This document shows, in pieces, positions 14,610-24,074 of a stretch of DNA of 24,325 bases. The notes beneath the pieces were generated by a model. That model worked only from the letters and a program-made list of their open reading frames with translations, had not been told where the DNA came from and did not search any database. Origin of the DNA: Desulfobulbus sp. (GTDB lineage: Bacteria; Pseudomonadota; Gammaproteobacteria; Burkholderiales; Rhodocyclaceae); contig WQUQ01000174.1 in the NCBI GenBank assembly GCA_009782025.1, positions 1 to 24,325 on the forward strand. The letters are read 5' to 3'. The translations under genes were made by a program, and so were the position numbers. Within the stretch, counting starts at the first letter, position 1. The number at the start of each line of letters is the position of its first letter.

Positions 14610-16619
14610 ATGAGCGTCGTCCCCCATCCCAAGTTTTCTCCCCTGACCAGCGCCATCCGCGCCCTGGCCATGGATGCCGTGCAGCAGGCCAATTCCGGCC
14701 ATCCCGGCGCGCCGATGGGCATGGCGGAAATCGCCGAAGTGCTGTGGCGTCGCCACTTGCGCCACAATCCGGCCAACCCGAAGTGGCCCGACCGCGACCG
14801 CTTCGTGATGTCGAACGGCCACGGCTCGATGCTGGTCTACGCGCTGCTGCACCTGACCGGCTATGACGTTTCAATTGACGATCTGAAAAACTTCCGCCAG
14901 TTGCACGCCAAGACCCCCGGTCACCCGGAATATGGCTATACGCCGGGCGTCGAGACGACCACCGGGCCGCTCGGCCAGGGCATCACCAACGCCGTCGGCT
15001 TCGCGCTGGCCGAAAAGGCGCTGGCCGCCGAATTCAACCAGCCCGGCCACGAGATCGTCAATCACCACACCTACGTTTTCTTGGGCGACGGCTGCCTGAT
15101 GGAAGGCGTTTCGCACGAAGCCTGTTCGCTGGCCGGCACCCTCGGCCTGGGCAAGCTGATCGCCTTCTGGGACGACAACGGCATTTCCATCGACGGCCAC
15201 GTCGAGGGCTGGTTTACCGAGGACATTCCGAAACGTTTTGCATCCTACGGCTGGCACGTCGTCGCCGGCGTCAACGGCCACGATGCCGATGCCATCGAGA
15301 AAGCGCTGCTCGAAGCCAGGAGCGTGGCCGACAAACCCAGCATCATCTGCTGCAAGACCGTCATCGGCATGGGGTCGCCGAACAAGCAAGGCTCGCACGA
15401 CTGCCACGGCGCGCCGCTCGGCAAGGAAGAAATCGCCGCCGCCCGCACCATGATCGGCTGGCCGCACGCCCCCTTCGTCATCCCCGACGACGTTTACGCC
15501 GCCTGGAACCGCAAGCCGGCCGGCGCCGTTTTTCAGGAAAACTGGGACAAGCGCTTCGCCGCCTACCGCGCCGCCTTCCCGACCGCCGCCGCCGAATTCG
15601 AGCGCCGCGTGCTGAAGGCCGAACTGCCGGCCACCTGGGCGGCAACCAAGGCCGCCTACCTCGCCGCCACCCGCGACAAGGCCGAGAACATCGCCACCCG
15701 CAAGGCGTCGCAGAATGCCATCGCCGCGCTGGTGCCGGCGGTGCCGGAAATTTTCGGCGGCTCGGCCGATCTGGCCGGTTCCAATCTGACGCTGGTCAAG
15801 GGCAGCAAGGGCGTGACCCGCGCCGCGGGCGGCAATTACTGCCATTACGGCGTGCGCGAATTCGCCATGACCGCCATCGCCAACGGCCTCGCCCTGCACG
15901 GCGGCCTGATTCCCTACACCGCGACCTTCCTCGTTTTCTCCGACTACGCCCGCAACGCCATTCGCATGGCGGCGCTGATGAAGCAGCGGCAGATCATGGT
16001 CTATACCCATGACTCCATCGGCCTTGGCGAGGACGGCCCAACGCACCAGCCGGTCGAGCAGATTCCCAGCCTGCGTCTGATCCCCAATCTCGATGTCTGG
16101 CGGCCGGCCGACGCGACCGAAACGGCCATCGCCTGGATGGCGGCCGTCGAGCGCGCCGACGGCCCGAGCCTGCTCGCCCTCTCAAGGCAGAACCTGCCGA
16201 CGGTCACGCAGAAGGTCGCCGACGCCGACATCGCCAAGGGCGGCTACGTGCTGTCGGAAGCCGCCGACGGCCAGCCGCAGGTGACGCTGATCGCCACCGG
16301 CTCCGAAATCAAGCTGGCGCTCGACGCCCAGGCTGCGCTGGCTGGCGAGGGCATCGCCGCGCGCGTCGTCTCGATGCCCTGCACCAGCGTTTTCGACCGC
16401 CAGAGCGCCGAGTACAAGGCAACCGTGCTCGGTGGCGGATGCAAGAAGCGCATCGCCATCGAGGCCGCCCACCCGGACTTCTGGCGCAAATACGTCGGTC
16501 TGCATGGCGCGGTGATCGGCATCGATCGCTTCGGCGAATCGGCCCCGGCTGATGTATTGTTCAAGGAATTCGGCTTTACGGTTGAAAACGTCGTGAAGAC
16601 GGCGAAATCGGTTTTGTAA
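14610..16619 (+). CDS. tkt: Transketolase
   Basis: A thiamine-diphosphate enzyme that moves two-carbon units between sugar phosphates in the pentose phosphate and Calvin pathways. The 669-residue protein begins [20 protein letters not shown]. It shows [17 protein letters not shown], the ThDP-binding [13 protein letters not shown] and [29 protein letters not shown] (with the general-base Glu), the substrate-binding [19 protein letters not shown] and the C-terminal [19 protein letters not shown]. All three domains (PP, Pyr and C-terminal) are complete. The 132-bp gap upstream carries an inverted repeat and a -10-like box, so tkt may start its own transcript. It is followed at 21 bp by gap. Confidence 0.97.
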   Translation: MSVVPHPKFSPLTSAIRALAMDAVQQANSGHPGAPMGMAEIAEVLWRRHLRHNPANPKWPDRDRFVMSNGHGSMLVYALLHLTGYDVSIDDLKNFRQLHAKTPGHPEYGYTPGVETTTGPLGQGITNAVGFALAEKALAAEFNQPGHEIVNHHTYVFLGDGCLMEGVSHEACSLAGTLGLGKLIAFWDDNGISIDGHVEGWFTEDIPKRFASYGWHVVAGVNGHDADAIEKALLEARSVADKPSIICCKTVIGMGSPNKQGSHDCHGAPLGKEEIAAARTMIGWPHAPFVIPDDVYAAWNRKPAGAVFQENWDKRFAAYRAAFPTAAAEFERRVLKAELPATWAATKAAYLAATRDKAENIATRKASQNAIAALVPAVPEIFGGSADLAGSNLTLVKGSKGVTRAAGGNYCHYGVREFAMTAIANGLALHGGLIPYTATFLVFSDYARNAIRMAALMKQRQIMVYTHDSIGLGEDGPTHQPVEQIPSLRLIPNLDVWRPADATETAIAWMAAVERADGPSLLALSRQNLPTVTQKVADADIAKGGYVLSEAADGQPQVTLIATGSEIKLALDAQAALAGEGIAARVVSMPCTSVFDRQSAEYKATVLGGGCKKRIAIEAAHPDFWRKYVGLHGAVIGIDRFGESAPADVLFKEFGFTVENVVKTAKSVL

Positions 16620-16637
16620 TTTTTAACGGGAGATTGA

Positions 16638-17639
<1,002 letters not shown>

Positions 17640-17659
17640 CAGCGGCCCATTGAAAGTCT

Positions 17660-17703
17660 GGCGCGGCGGCACGGCGAAAACAGGTTTTCTCCGCCGCCGC
17701 GCC
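17660..17703 (+). promoter_or_regulatory. Long stem-loop between gap and pgk
   Basis: GGCGCGGCGG (17660-17669) pairs perfectly with CCGCCGCGCC (17694-17703). Inside, CGG/CCG and GAAAAC/GTTTTC continue the stem after a 2-nt bulge and one mismatch, ending in an AG loop. No T-run follows, so it is not a standard terminator. A role in mRNA processing or stability, or partial attenuation between gap and pgk, is likely. It ends 26 nt before the pgk ATG. Confidence 0.65.
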
Positions 17704-17729
17704 GCCACGTTTACCGGAGCAATTCCATC

Positions 17730-18911
17730 ATGAAATTCAAGCGTCTCTCCGATTTCGATCTCAAGGGCAAGCGCGTGTTCATCCGCGCCGATCTCAACGT
17801 GCCGGTCAAGGATGGCAAGGTCACCTCCGACGCCCGCATCACCGCCTCCATGCCAACCATCGAGCACTGCCTCAAGGCCGGCGCCAAAGTGATGGTCACC
17901 TCCCACCTCGGCCGCCCGGAAGAAGGCGTATTCACCGAGGAAAATTCCCTCCAGCCGGTCGCCGACGTGATGGCCGCCAAGCTCGGCCGCCCGGTGCGCC
18001 TCGTGCGCGACTGGATCGACGGCGGCTTCGACGTCGCCCCCGGCGAACTCGTGCTGCTGGAAAACTGCCGCTTCAACAAGGGCGAGAAAAAGAACGTCGA
18101 GGCGACGGCGAAAAAATACGCCGCCCTCTGCGATCTCTTTGTCATGGACGCCTTCGGCACCGCCCACCGCGCCGAAGGCACCACCTACGGCATCGCCCAG
18201 TTCGCCCCGGCGGCCTGCGCCGGTCTCCTGGTGGCCGAAGAACTGGAGGCGCTGTCGAAAGCCCTGCTCAACCCGGCCCGGCCGATGGTCGCCATCGTCG
18301 GCGGCTCCAAGGTATCGACCAAGCTGACCGTGCTCGAATCGCTGGCCGAGAAGGTCGATCAACTGGTGGTCGGCGGCGGCATCGCCAACACCTTTCTCGC
18401 CGCCGCCGGCAAGAATGTCGGCAAGTCGCTGTGCGAGCATGACCTGATCCCGACCGCCAGGGCGCTGATGGAAAAGATGCAGCAGCGCGGCGCCTCCATC
18501 CCCATCGCCGCCGATGTCGTCTGCGGCAAGCAGTTCGACGCCAACGAACCGGCGGTGTTGAAAAATGCCGGCGCCGTGGCAGACGACGACATGATTTTCG
18601 ACATCGGCCCCAAGAGCGCGCAGGAACTCGCCGACATCATCATGAAAGCCGGCACCGTGGTGTGGAACGGCCCGGTCGGCGTGTTCGAGTTCGACCAGTT
18701 CGGCGCCGGCACGAAAAAAATCGCCGAAGCCATCGCCGCCACCAAAGCCTTCACGCTGGCCGGCGGCGGCGACACCATCGCCGCCATCCAGAAATACGGC
18801 ATCTACGACAAGGTGTCCTACATCTCGACGGCGGGCGGCGCCTTTCTCGAATTCCTCGAAGGCAAGACCCTGCCGGCGGTCGCCATTCTGGAAGAAAGAG
18901 CCAGGGGCTGA
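17730..18911 (+). CDS. pgk: Phosphoglycerate kinase
   Basis: Catalyses reversible phosphotransfer between 1,3-bisphosphoglycerate and ADP. The 393-residue monomer begins [20 protein letters not shown], with a GGAG at 17715-17718. It contains the substrate-binding [33 protein letters not shown] and [12 protein letters not shown], then the nucleotide-binding [38 protein letters not shown] and [19 protein letters not shown]. It is complete and typical of proteobacteria. Downstream the cluster is interrupted by a BIME-like repeat and the trpD/trpCF pair before pyk. Confidence 0.97.
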   Translation: MKFKRLSDFDLKGKRVFIRADLNVPVKDGKVTSDARITASMPTIEHCLKAGAKVMVTSHLGRPEEGVFTEENSLQPVADVMAAKLGRPVRLVRDWIDGGFDVAPGELVLLENCRFNKGEKKNVEATAKKYAALCDLFVMDAFGTAHRAEGTTYGIAQFAPAACAGLLVAEELEALSKALLNPARPMVAIVGGSKVSTKLTVLESLAEKVDQLVVGGGIANTFLAAAGKNVGKSLCEHDLIPTARALMEKMQQRGASIPIAADVVCGKQFDANEPAVLKNAGAVADDDMIFDIGPKSAQELADIIMKAGTVVWNGPVGVFEFDQFGAGTKKIAEAIAATKAFTLAGGGDTIAAIQKYGIYDKVSYISTAGGAFLEFLEGKTLPAVAILEERARG

Positions 18912-18920
18912 CCGGCGGCT

Positions 18921-19003
18921 GCCCCCATCCCAACCTTCCCCCGCAAGCGGGGGAAGGGGTTTCGTTCCCTCCCCTGCCTGCGGGGGAGGGTCAGGGTGGG
19001 GGC
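18921..19003. repeat. BIME-like repeat: two hairpins enclosed by outer arms
   Basis: Outer arms GCCCCCA (18921-18927) and TGGGGGC (18997-19003) enclose two inner stems. One is CCTTCCCCCGC / GCGGGGGAAGG (18934-18944 and 18947-18957). The other is CCCTCCCC / GGGGAGGG with a short loop, around 18967-18990. The same arrangement appears in reverse orientation at 24251-24325, and a shorter relative lies at 2333-2363. It lies between pgk and trpD on the transcribed strand, where it may block 3'-exonucleases or reduce readthrough. Being dispersed, it fits a REP/BIME family. Confidence 0.75.
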
Positions 19004-19064
19004 TGGCGGCCCATGAGCGCGGACGGAAGCCATGCAAAAACCATAATCACGGAGCGGGACGGTC

Positions 19065-20096
19065 TTGTACAAGAAAATTCTGGCAAAAATAACGACCCAC
19101 CAGGAACTGACGGAAAACGAGGTTTCCGAACTGATCGCCGCCATCAACCAAGGGACGGTCAGCGATGTGCAGATCGCCGGCTTTCAGGTGGCCTTGCTGA
19201 TGAAGGGCGCATCGCTCAAGGAAATCGCCTACATCGCCAAGGCCATGCGCGCCAACTGCGTGCCGCTGAAACCCAGGGTGGCGGGCGAGATGATGGATAC
19301 CTGCGGCACTGGCGGCGGGCTATCCACTTTCAATATCTCCACGGCGACGGCGCTGGTCGCGGCGGCGGCCGGCATTCCCGTCGCCAAGCACGGCAGCCGC
19401 TCGATCGCCAGCCTGTCCGGCAGCGCCGACGTGCTGGAGGCGCTGGGCATCAACATCCATTTGCAGCCGCGCCAGGTGGAAAAAATGATCGAGGAAATCG
19501 GCATCGCCTTCCTCTACGCGCCGCTGTTCCACCCGGTGATGGGCAAGGTGCTGCCGCCGGAGCAGGATCTGGGCATCAAGACCATTTTCTATTCCATCAT
19601 CGGGCCGCTCATCAATCCCGCTTTCGCGCCCCGCCATCTGCTCGGCGTGTACAAGCCGGAATTGCTCGACACCGTGGCCTTTGTCGCCAGGGAACTGGGT
19701 TATACCAACGCCATGTTCGTGCACGGCCTGGATGGCCTCGATGAAATTTCGCTGCTCGGCAAGACGCGCATCAATCACTTGAAAAACGGCGAGGTCAGCA
19801 CCTTCGAGATCGAGCCGGAAAATTTCGGCCTGACCCGCTGCACGCTCGCCGACATCAAGACCGGCACGCCCAGCGAGAACGCCGCGACGATCAACGGCGT
19901 GTTTTCGGGGCAGTTGAAGGGGCCTCACCGCGACGCCATCATGCTGAACGCCGGCGGCGCGCTGATGATCGGCGGCAAGGCGGACGATTTCCAAAGCGGC
20001 ATCGCGCTGGCGGGCGATTTGATCGACAGCGGCGCGGCGGCCAGGAAATTGCAGGAACTGAAGGAAATGTCCAACAGCTTCAAGGCCGCTGCATGA
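19065..20096 (+). CDS. trpD: Anthranilate phosphoribosyltransferase-like protein TrpD (divergent)
   Basis: A 343-residue type IV phosphoribosyltransferase. AnPRT joins PRPP and anthranilate in tryptophan synthesis. The start is a TTG (19065) with GGAG at 19051-19054; no in-frame ATG exists near the homologous N-terminus (an upstream ATG at 19032 stops after four codons). The helical N-domain (~1-65) is followed by DTCGTGGGLSTFNISTATAL (78-97), where the usual GTGGD loop reads GTGGG. Next come KHGSRSIASLSGSADVLEAL (108-127), PLFHPVMGKVLPPEQ, YSIIGPLINPA (usually NLLGPLxNPA) and the Mg-binding-type LDE (225-227). The fold and most motifs are retained, so a PRPP-using enzyme is likely, but substrate identity is less certain. 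Its stop overlaps the start of trpCF (ATGA). No trpE/G/A/B neighbours exist; it sits between pgk and pyk. Confidence 0.88.
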   Translation: MYKKILAKITTHQELTENEVSELIAAINQGTVSDVQIAGFQVALLMKGASLKEIAYIAKAMRANCVPLKPRVAGEMMDTCGTGGGLSTFNISTATALVAAAAGIPVAKHGSRSIASLSGSADVLEALGINIHLQPRQVEKMIEEIGIAFLYAPLFHPVMGKVLPPEQDLGIKTIFYSIIGPLINPAFAPRHLLGVYKPELLDTVAFVARELGYTNAMFVHGLDGLDEISLLGKTRINHLKNGEVSTFEIEPENFGLTRCTLADIKTGTPSENAATINGVFSGQLKGPHRDAIMLNAGGALMIGGKADDFQSGIALAGDLIDSGAAARKLQELKEMSNSFKAAA

Positions 20097-21439
20097 CGGG
20101 GCGATTTGCCGCCGCCATCGCCGCCGAAAACGCGCGCGGGCGGGTCGCCGTCATTCCCGACATCAAGTGCATTTCGCCCAAGGAGGGCGACCTGTTGCGC
20201 GGGCGCGATCCGGCGGCGGCGGCGAAAAGGCTCGTCGATGCCGGCGCGCCGCTGCTGTCGGTGGTCACCGAGCGCCAGCGCTTCGGCGGCAGCGCCGAAT
20301 TGCTGGCCGCCATCGGGCGGGCCGTGGCCGTGCCGGTGCTCAGAAAAGATTTCATCACCCGCCCCGAGCAACTCGTCGAAACGGCGGAACTGGGCGCGGC
20401 GGCGGTCTTGCTGATCTGCGCCATCACTGACGAGGAAAATCTGCGCTCGCTGTACGACAAAGCCCTCGCGCTGGGGCTGGAACCCTTCGTCGAAGTCCAC
20501 ACGGCGCAGGAAATGGCGTTGGCGAAGCGCCTGGGCGCCCGCCTGGTCGGCATCAACAACCGCGACATCGTCACGCTGGAAAAGGACGACGGCGGCCCCG
20601 GCCGCACCGCCCGGCTTGCCGCCGGCGCGCCCGCCGGGGCGCTGCTGGTCAGCGAAAGCGGCATTCTGTCGGCGGCCGACGCCAGTCTCGCCGCTGCCGC
20701 CGGGGCCGACGCGGTGCTGGTCGGCACGGCGCTGTGGCAGGCCGATGACATGGCCGCGATGTATCAGACGCTGCGCGTCGAAAGGAAAACCCCGCGTCCC
20801 ATCGTGAAAATCTGCGGCCTGACCCGCGCCCAGGATGTGCGGGCCTGCATCGAACACGGCGCGGATATCGTGGGCTTCGTCGTCGAATACCCGCATCCCG
20901 TGTCATGGAACCTGGATGCGCCAACGGCGCGGAAACTGATCGCGGCCGTGCCAAAGCCCGTGCAGACCTGCGCCGTTACCGGCGGCTCGGTCGAGCATGT
21001 GCTGCGCGTCGCCGCAGAAACCCGGCCGGACTACATCCAGTTGCACGCCGGCGAATCACTCGCCGACACAGCCACCTTGGTCGGCGAACTGGGCAAAAGC
21101 GGCATCCGGGTCATCAAGGCGCTGTTCCCGGACACGCCCGATCTGGAAAAAACGGCGGCGGATTTTTGCCGGGCCGGCGTTCATGCGGTGCTGTTCGATC
21201 CGCGCACGCCGAATGACGCCAGCCGCAGCGGCGCCGCCGATCTCTCCCGCTATCGGGAGCTTCAGCGCGCCATCGACTGCCCGGTGGTTCTCGCCGGCGG
21301 CATCAAGCCCGAAAACGCGGCGGCAATGATCCGCGCGGCACAGCCGCGGATGATCGACCTGATGAGCGGCGTCGAGGCTTCCCCCGGCATCAAGGATCAC
21401 GCCAGAATCGCCGCGCTCTTTGCGGCGCTGCACGACTAA
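20093..21439 (+). CDS. trpCF: Fused indole-3-glycerol-phosphate synthase / phosphoribosylanthranilate isomerase (TrpC-TrpF), divergent
   Basis: A 448-residue two-barrel fusion. Residues 1-~230 are IGPS-like: PDIKCISPKEGD (23-33; Asp23 where Glu is usual, Lys25 kept), VLRKDFI (Lys85), FVEVHT (Glu134), GINNRD (Asn156), VSESGI (Ser189) and VLVGTALW. From ~235 a PRAI-like barrel begins: KICGLT with the catalytic Cys241, ADIVGFVVEYPHPVSWNLDA, YIQLHAGES, VLFDPRTPNDASRSGAADL with Asp369, VLAGGIKPENA and DLMSGVEASPGIKDH. The Cys/Asp pair of TrpF is kept. However, the usual YxxSPR segment reads YPHPVSW, without the Arg, and the GG[ST]G loop reads SRSG. TrpC-TrpF fusions are known in enterics, while betaproteobacteria usually encode separate trpC and trpF, so this looks acquired or specialised. 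The start overlaps trpD; pyk follows after 20 bp. Confidence 0.85.
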   Translation: MTGRFAAAIAAENARGRVAVIPDIKCISPKEGDLLRGRDPAAAAKRLVDAGAPLLSVVTERQRFGGSAELLAAIGRAVAVPVLRKDFITRPEQLVETAELGAAAVLLICAITDEENLRSLYDKALALGLEPFVEVHTAQEMALAKRLGARLVGINNRDIVTLEKDDGGPGRTARLAAGAPAGALLVSESGILSAADASLAAAAGADAVLVGTALWQADDMAAMYQTLRVERKTPRPIVKICGLTRAQDVRACIEHGADIVGFVVEYPHPVSWNLDAPTARKLIAAVPKPVQTCAVTGGSVEHVLRVAAETRPDYIQLHAGESLADTATLVGELGKSGIRVIKALFPDTPDLEKTAADFCRAGVHAVLFDPRTPNDASRSGAADLSRYRELQRAIDCPVVLAGGIKPENAAAMIRAAQPRMIDLMSGVEASPGIKDHARIAALFAALHD

Positions 21440-21459
21440 CCCATCACGCGAGACTCGCC

Positions 21460-22893
21460 ATGCTACGCCATACCAAGATCGTCGCCACCCTCGGCCCCGC
21501 CTCATCCTCGCCGGAAATTCTGGAACGCCTCGTGCGGGCCGGCGTCGATGTGGTACGGATGAATTTCTCGCACGGCACGGCCGACGATCACCGGGCGCGG
21601 GCCGAGGGCATCCGCGCGGCGGTGGCCAGGGTCGGCCGCACCGTCGGCATTCTCGGCGATTTGCAAGGGCCGAAGATTCGCGTCGGCAAGTTCGAGCAGG
21701 GCAAGATCGAACTCAAGGCCGGGGCCAAGTTCATCCTCGACGCCCAATGCCCGCTTGGCAACGAAACGCGCGTCGGCCTCGATTACAGGGATCTGCCCAA
21801 AGACGTTGCCGCTGGCGACATCCTGTTGCTCGACGACGGCCGCCTGAAACTGGAAGTCGTCAGCGTGCGCGGCGATGAAATCCACACCCGCGTGCGGGTC
21901 GGCGGCCCGCTCTCCAACAACAAAGGCATCAACCGCCAGGGCGGCGGCCTGACCGCGCCGGCGCTGACGGCCAAGGACATGGACGACATCCGCACCGCCG
22001 CCGCCATCGGCGTCGATTTCGTTGCCGTCTCCTTCCCCAAGAGCGCCGCCGACATGACCCTGGCCCGCCAGTTGCTGCGCGCCGCCGGCAGCACCGCGCT
22101 CTTGATCGCCAAGATCGAGCGCGTCGAGGCCGTCAGCAACATGGCCGAGATACTCGACGCTTCCGACGGCATCATGGTCGCTCGCGGCGATCTGGCGGTC
22201 GAAGTCGGCGACGCCTCGGTGCCGGCGCTGCAAAAGCGCATGATCCGCCTGGCGCGCGACAAGAACAAACTGACCATCACCGCCACACAAATGATGGAAT
22301 CCATGATCCACTCGCCGGTGCCAACCCGCGCCGAAGTCTCCGACGTGGCCAACGCCGTGCTCGACGGCACCGATGCCGTGATGCTGTCCGCCGAAACCGC
22401 CGCCGGCAGCTACCCGGTCGAAACGGTGGAATCCATGTCGCGCATCTGCATCGAGGCCGAGCGCTCGGCGCAGGTGACGCTCGACCGCGAGTTCCTCGAC
22501 CGCGTGTTCACCCGCATCGACCAGTCGATCGCCATGGCCGCCATCTGGACCTCCAGCCACCTCAAGGTCAAGGCCATCGCGGCGCTGACCCAGACCGGCT
22601 CGACCGCGCTGTGGATGAGCCGCCTGAATTGCGGCGTGCCGATCTACGCGCTGACGCCGGATGCCGAGGCGGTCGGCCACATGGCGCTCTATCGCGGCGT
22701 CTGCCCGTTGCCGATGCCGCAGCAGCACAACGACCGCGACCGGCTGCTGGCCGAGGCCGAGCAACTGCTGATCGACCGCGGCGTGGTCGAACCGGGCGAT
22801 TTGATGGCGCTGACCATCGGCGAGCCGATCGGCTCCACCGGCGGCACCAACACGCTGAAAATCGTCCGCGTTGGCGAGCATCAAATCAACTAA
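21460..22893 (+). CDS. pyk: Pyruvate kinase
   Basis: Converts phosphoenolpyruvate and ADP to pyruvate and ATP. The 477-residue protein begins MLRHTKIVATLGPASSSPEI. It has RMNFSHG, GDLQGPKIRVGKF, the catalytic-Lys segment IAKIERVEAVSN, the metal-binding GIMVARGDLAVEVG and the signature TITATQMMESMI plus PTRAEVSDVANAVLDGTDAV. The C-terminal allosteric-type domain is complete to VRVGEHQIN. It lies 20 bp after trpCF and 43 bp before fba. No strong Shine-Dalgarno precedes the ATG. Its presence among gluconeogenic/Calvin genes is common in betaproteobacterial clusters. Confidence 0.96.
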   Translation: MLRHTKIVATLGPASSSPEILERLVRAGVDVVRMNFSHGTADDHRARAEGIRAAVARVGRTVGILGDLQGPKIRVGKFEQGKIELKAGAKFILDAQCPLGNETRVGLDYRDLPKDVAAGDILLLDDGRLKLEVVSVRGDEIHTRVRVGGPLSNNKGINRQGGGLTAPALTAKDMDDIRTAAAIGVDFVAVSFPKSAADMTLARQLLRAAGSTALLIAKIERVEAVSNMAEILDASDGIMVARGDLAVEVGDASVPALQKRMIRLARDKNKLTITATQMMESMIHSPVPTRAEVSDVANAVLDGTDAVMLSAETAAGSYPVETVESMSRICIEAERSAQVTLDREFLDRVFTRIDQSIAMAAIWTSSHLKVKAIAALTQTGSTALWMSRLNCGVPIYALTPDAEAVGHMALYRGVCPLPMPQQHNDRDRLLAEAEQLLIDRGVVEPGDLMALTIGEPIGSTGGTNTLKIVRVGEHQIN

Positions 22894-22936
22894 AATTTAA
22901 AGTTCATTCCAATTTCAACCCACCAAAGGAGTTCCC

Positions 22937-24001
22937 ATGCCGCTCGTCTCCATGCGCCAATTGCTCGACCACGCCGCTGAAAACGGCTACGGCCTGCCCG
23001 CCTTCAACGTCAATAACATGGAACAGGTCTGGGCCATCTGCGAAGCCGCCAGCCAGATCGACGCCCCGGTCATCATGCAAGCCTCCGCCGGCGCCCGCAA
23101 ATACGCCGGCGAACCCTTCCTGCGTCACCAGATTCTGGCTGCGCTGGAAGCCTATCCGCACCTGCCCATCGTCATGCACCAGGATCACGGCCAAAGCCCG
23201 GCCGTGTGCATGGGCGCCATCCGCTCCGGCTTCACCTCGGTGATGATGGACGGCTCGCTCGAAGCCGACGGCAAAACCACCTCCTCCTACGAATACAACG
23301 TCGCCGTCTCCCGTGAAGTCGTCAAATTCGCCCATGCCATCGGCGTTTCGGTCGAGGCCGAACTAGGCGTGCTCGGCTCGCTCGAAACCATGAAGGGCGA
23401 CAAGGAAGACGGCCACGGCGCCGAGGGCCACATGACCCGCGAGCAACTCTTGACCGACCCTAACCAGGCCGCCGACTTCGTCAAACAGACCAACTGCGAC
23501 GCGCTGGCCATCGCCATCGGCACCAGCCACGGCGCTTACAAGTTCACCAAGAAGCCCACCGGCGACATTCTGGCCATCGACCGCATCAAGGAAATCCACG
23601 CCCGCATCCCCAACACCCACCTGGTCATGCACGGCTCGTCGAGCGTGCCGCAGGAACTGCTGGCCGAGATCCGCGAATTCGGTGGCGATATGAAGGAAAC
23701 CTACGGCGTGCCGGTCGAGGAAATCGTCAATGGCATCAAGCACGGCGTGCGCAAGGTCAATATCGACACCGACATCCGCCTCGCCATGACCGGCGCCATC
23801 CGCCGCTACCTGGCCGAAAACCCCGGCAAATTCGACCCGCGCGACTACCTCAAACCCGCCCGCGAAGCCGCCAAGAAAATCTGCCTCGCCCGCTACGAAG
23901 CCTTCGGCTGCGCCGGCCGGGCCAGCCAGATCAAGGTCATCCCGATGGACAAGATGGCCGACCGCTACGCCAAGGGCGAGTTGAACCAGATCGTCAAGTA
24001 A
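22937..24001 (+). CDS. fba: Fructose-bisphosphate aldolase, class II (Calvin-cycle subtype)
   Basis: A zinc-dependent aldolase that condenses DHAP with glyceraldehyde-3-phosphate (or erythrose-4-phosphate). The 354-residue protein starts at ATG 22937 with a strong AAGGAG ribosome-binding site. Motifs are [10 protein letters not shown], the zinc-binding [62 protein letters not shown] and [18 protein letters not shown]. Length and motifs match the CbbA-like subtype common in proteobacteria. It is the last gene of the cluster, closed by an intrinsic terminator about 40 bp downstream. Confidence 0.97.
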   Translation: MPLVSMRQLLDHAAENGYGLPAFNVNNMEQVWAICEAASQIDAPVIMQASAGARKYAGEPFLRHQILAALEAYPHLPIVMHQDHGQSPAVCMGAIRSGFTSVMMDGSLEADGKTTSSYEYNVAVSREVVKFAHAIGVSVEAELGVLGSLETMKGDKEDGHGAEGHMTREQLLTDPNQAADFVKQTNCDALAIAIGTSHGAYKFTKKPTGDILAIDRIKEIHARIPNTHLVMHGSSSVPQELLAEIREFGGDMKETYGVPVEEIVNGIKHGVRKVNIDTDIRLAMTGAIRRYLAENPGKFDPRDYLKPAREAAKKICLARYEAFGCAGRASQIKVIPMDKMADRYAKGELNQIVK

Positions 24002-24008
24002 GTGGTGA

Positions 24009-24074
24009 CCGGGGCTGTTGCCCCGGCCAATCTGCCGAACGGGAACCCGAGGCAATCCGGGTTCCTGTTTTTTT
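24009..24074 (+). terminator. Intrinsic terminator after fba (tandem hairpins)
   Basis: The first hairpin is CCGGGGC-TGTT-GCCCCGG (24009-24026). The second, GGAACCCG (24042-24049) paired with CGGGTTCC (24058-24065), is followed after TG by seven T (24068-24074). The second is a textbook Rho-independent terminator ending the fbp-fba cluster. Confidence 0.88.

Noticed and set aside
19032..19046. Four-codon leader peptide (MQKP) before trpD
   Set aside because: No Trp codons and no attenuator stem around it; too short to support.
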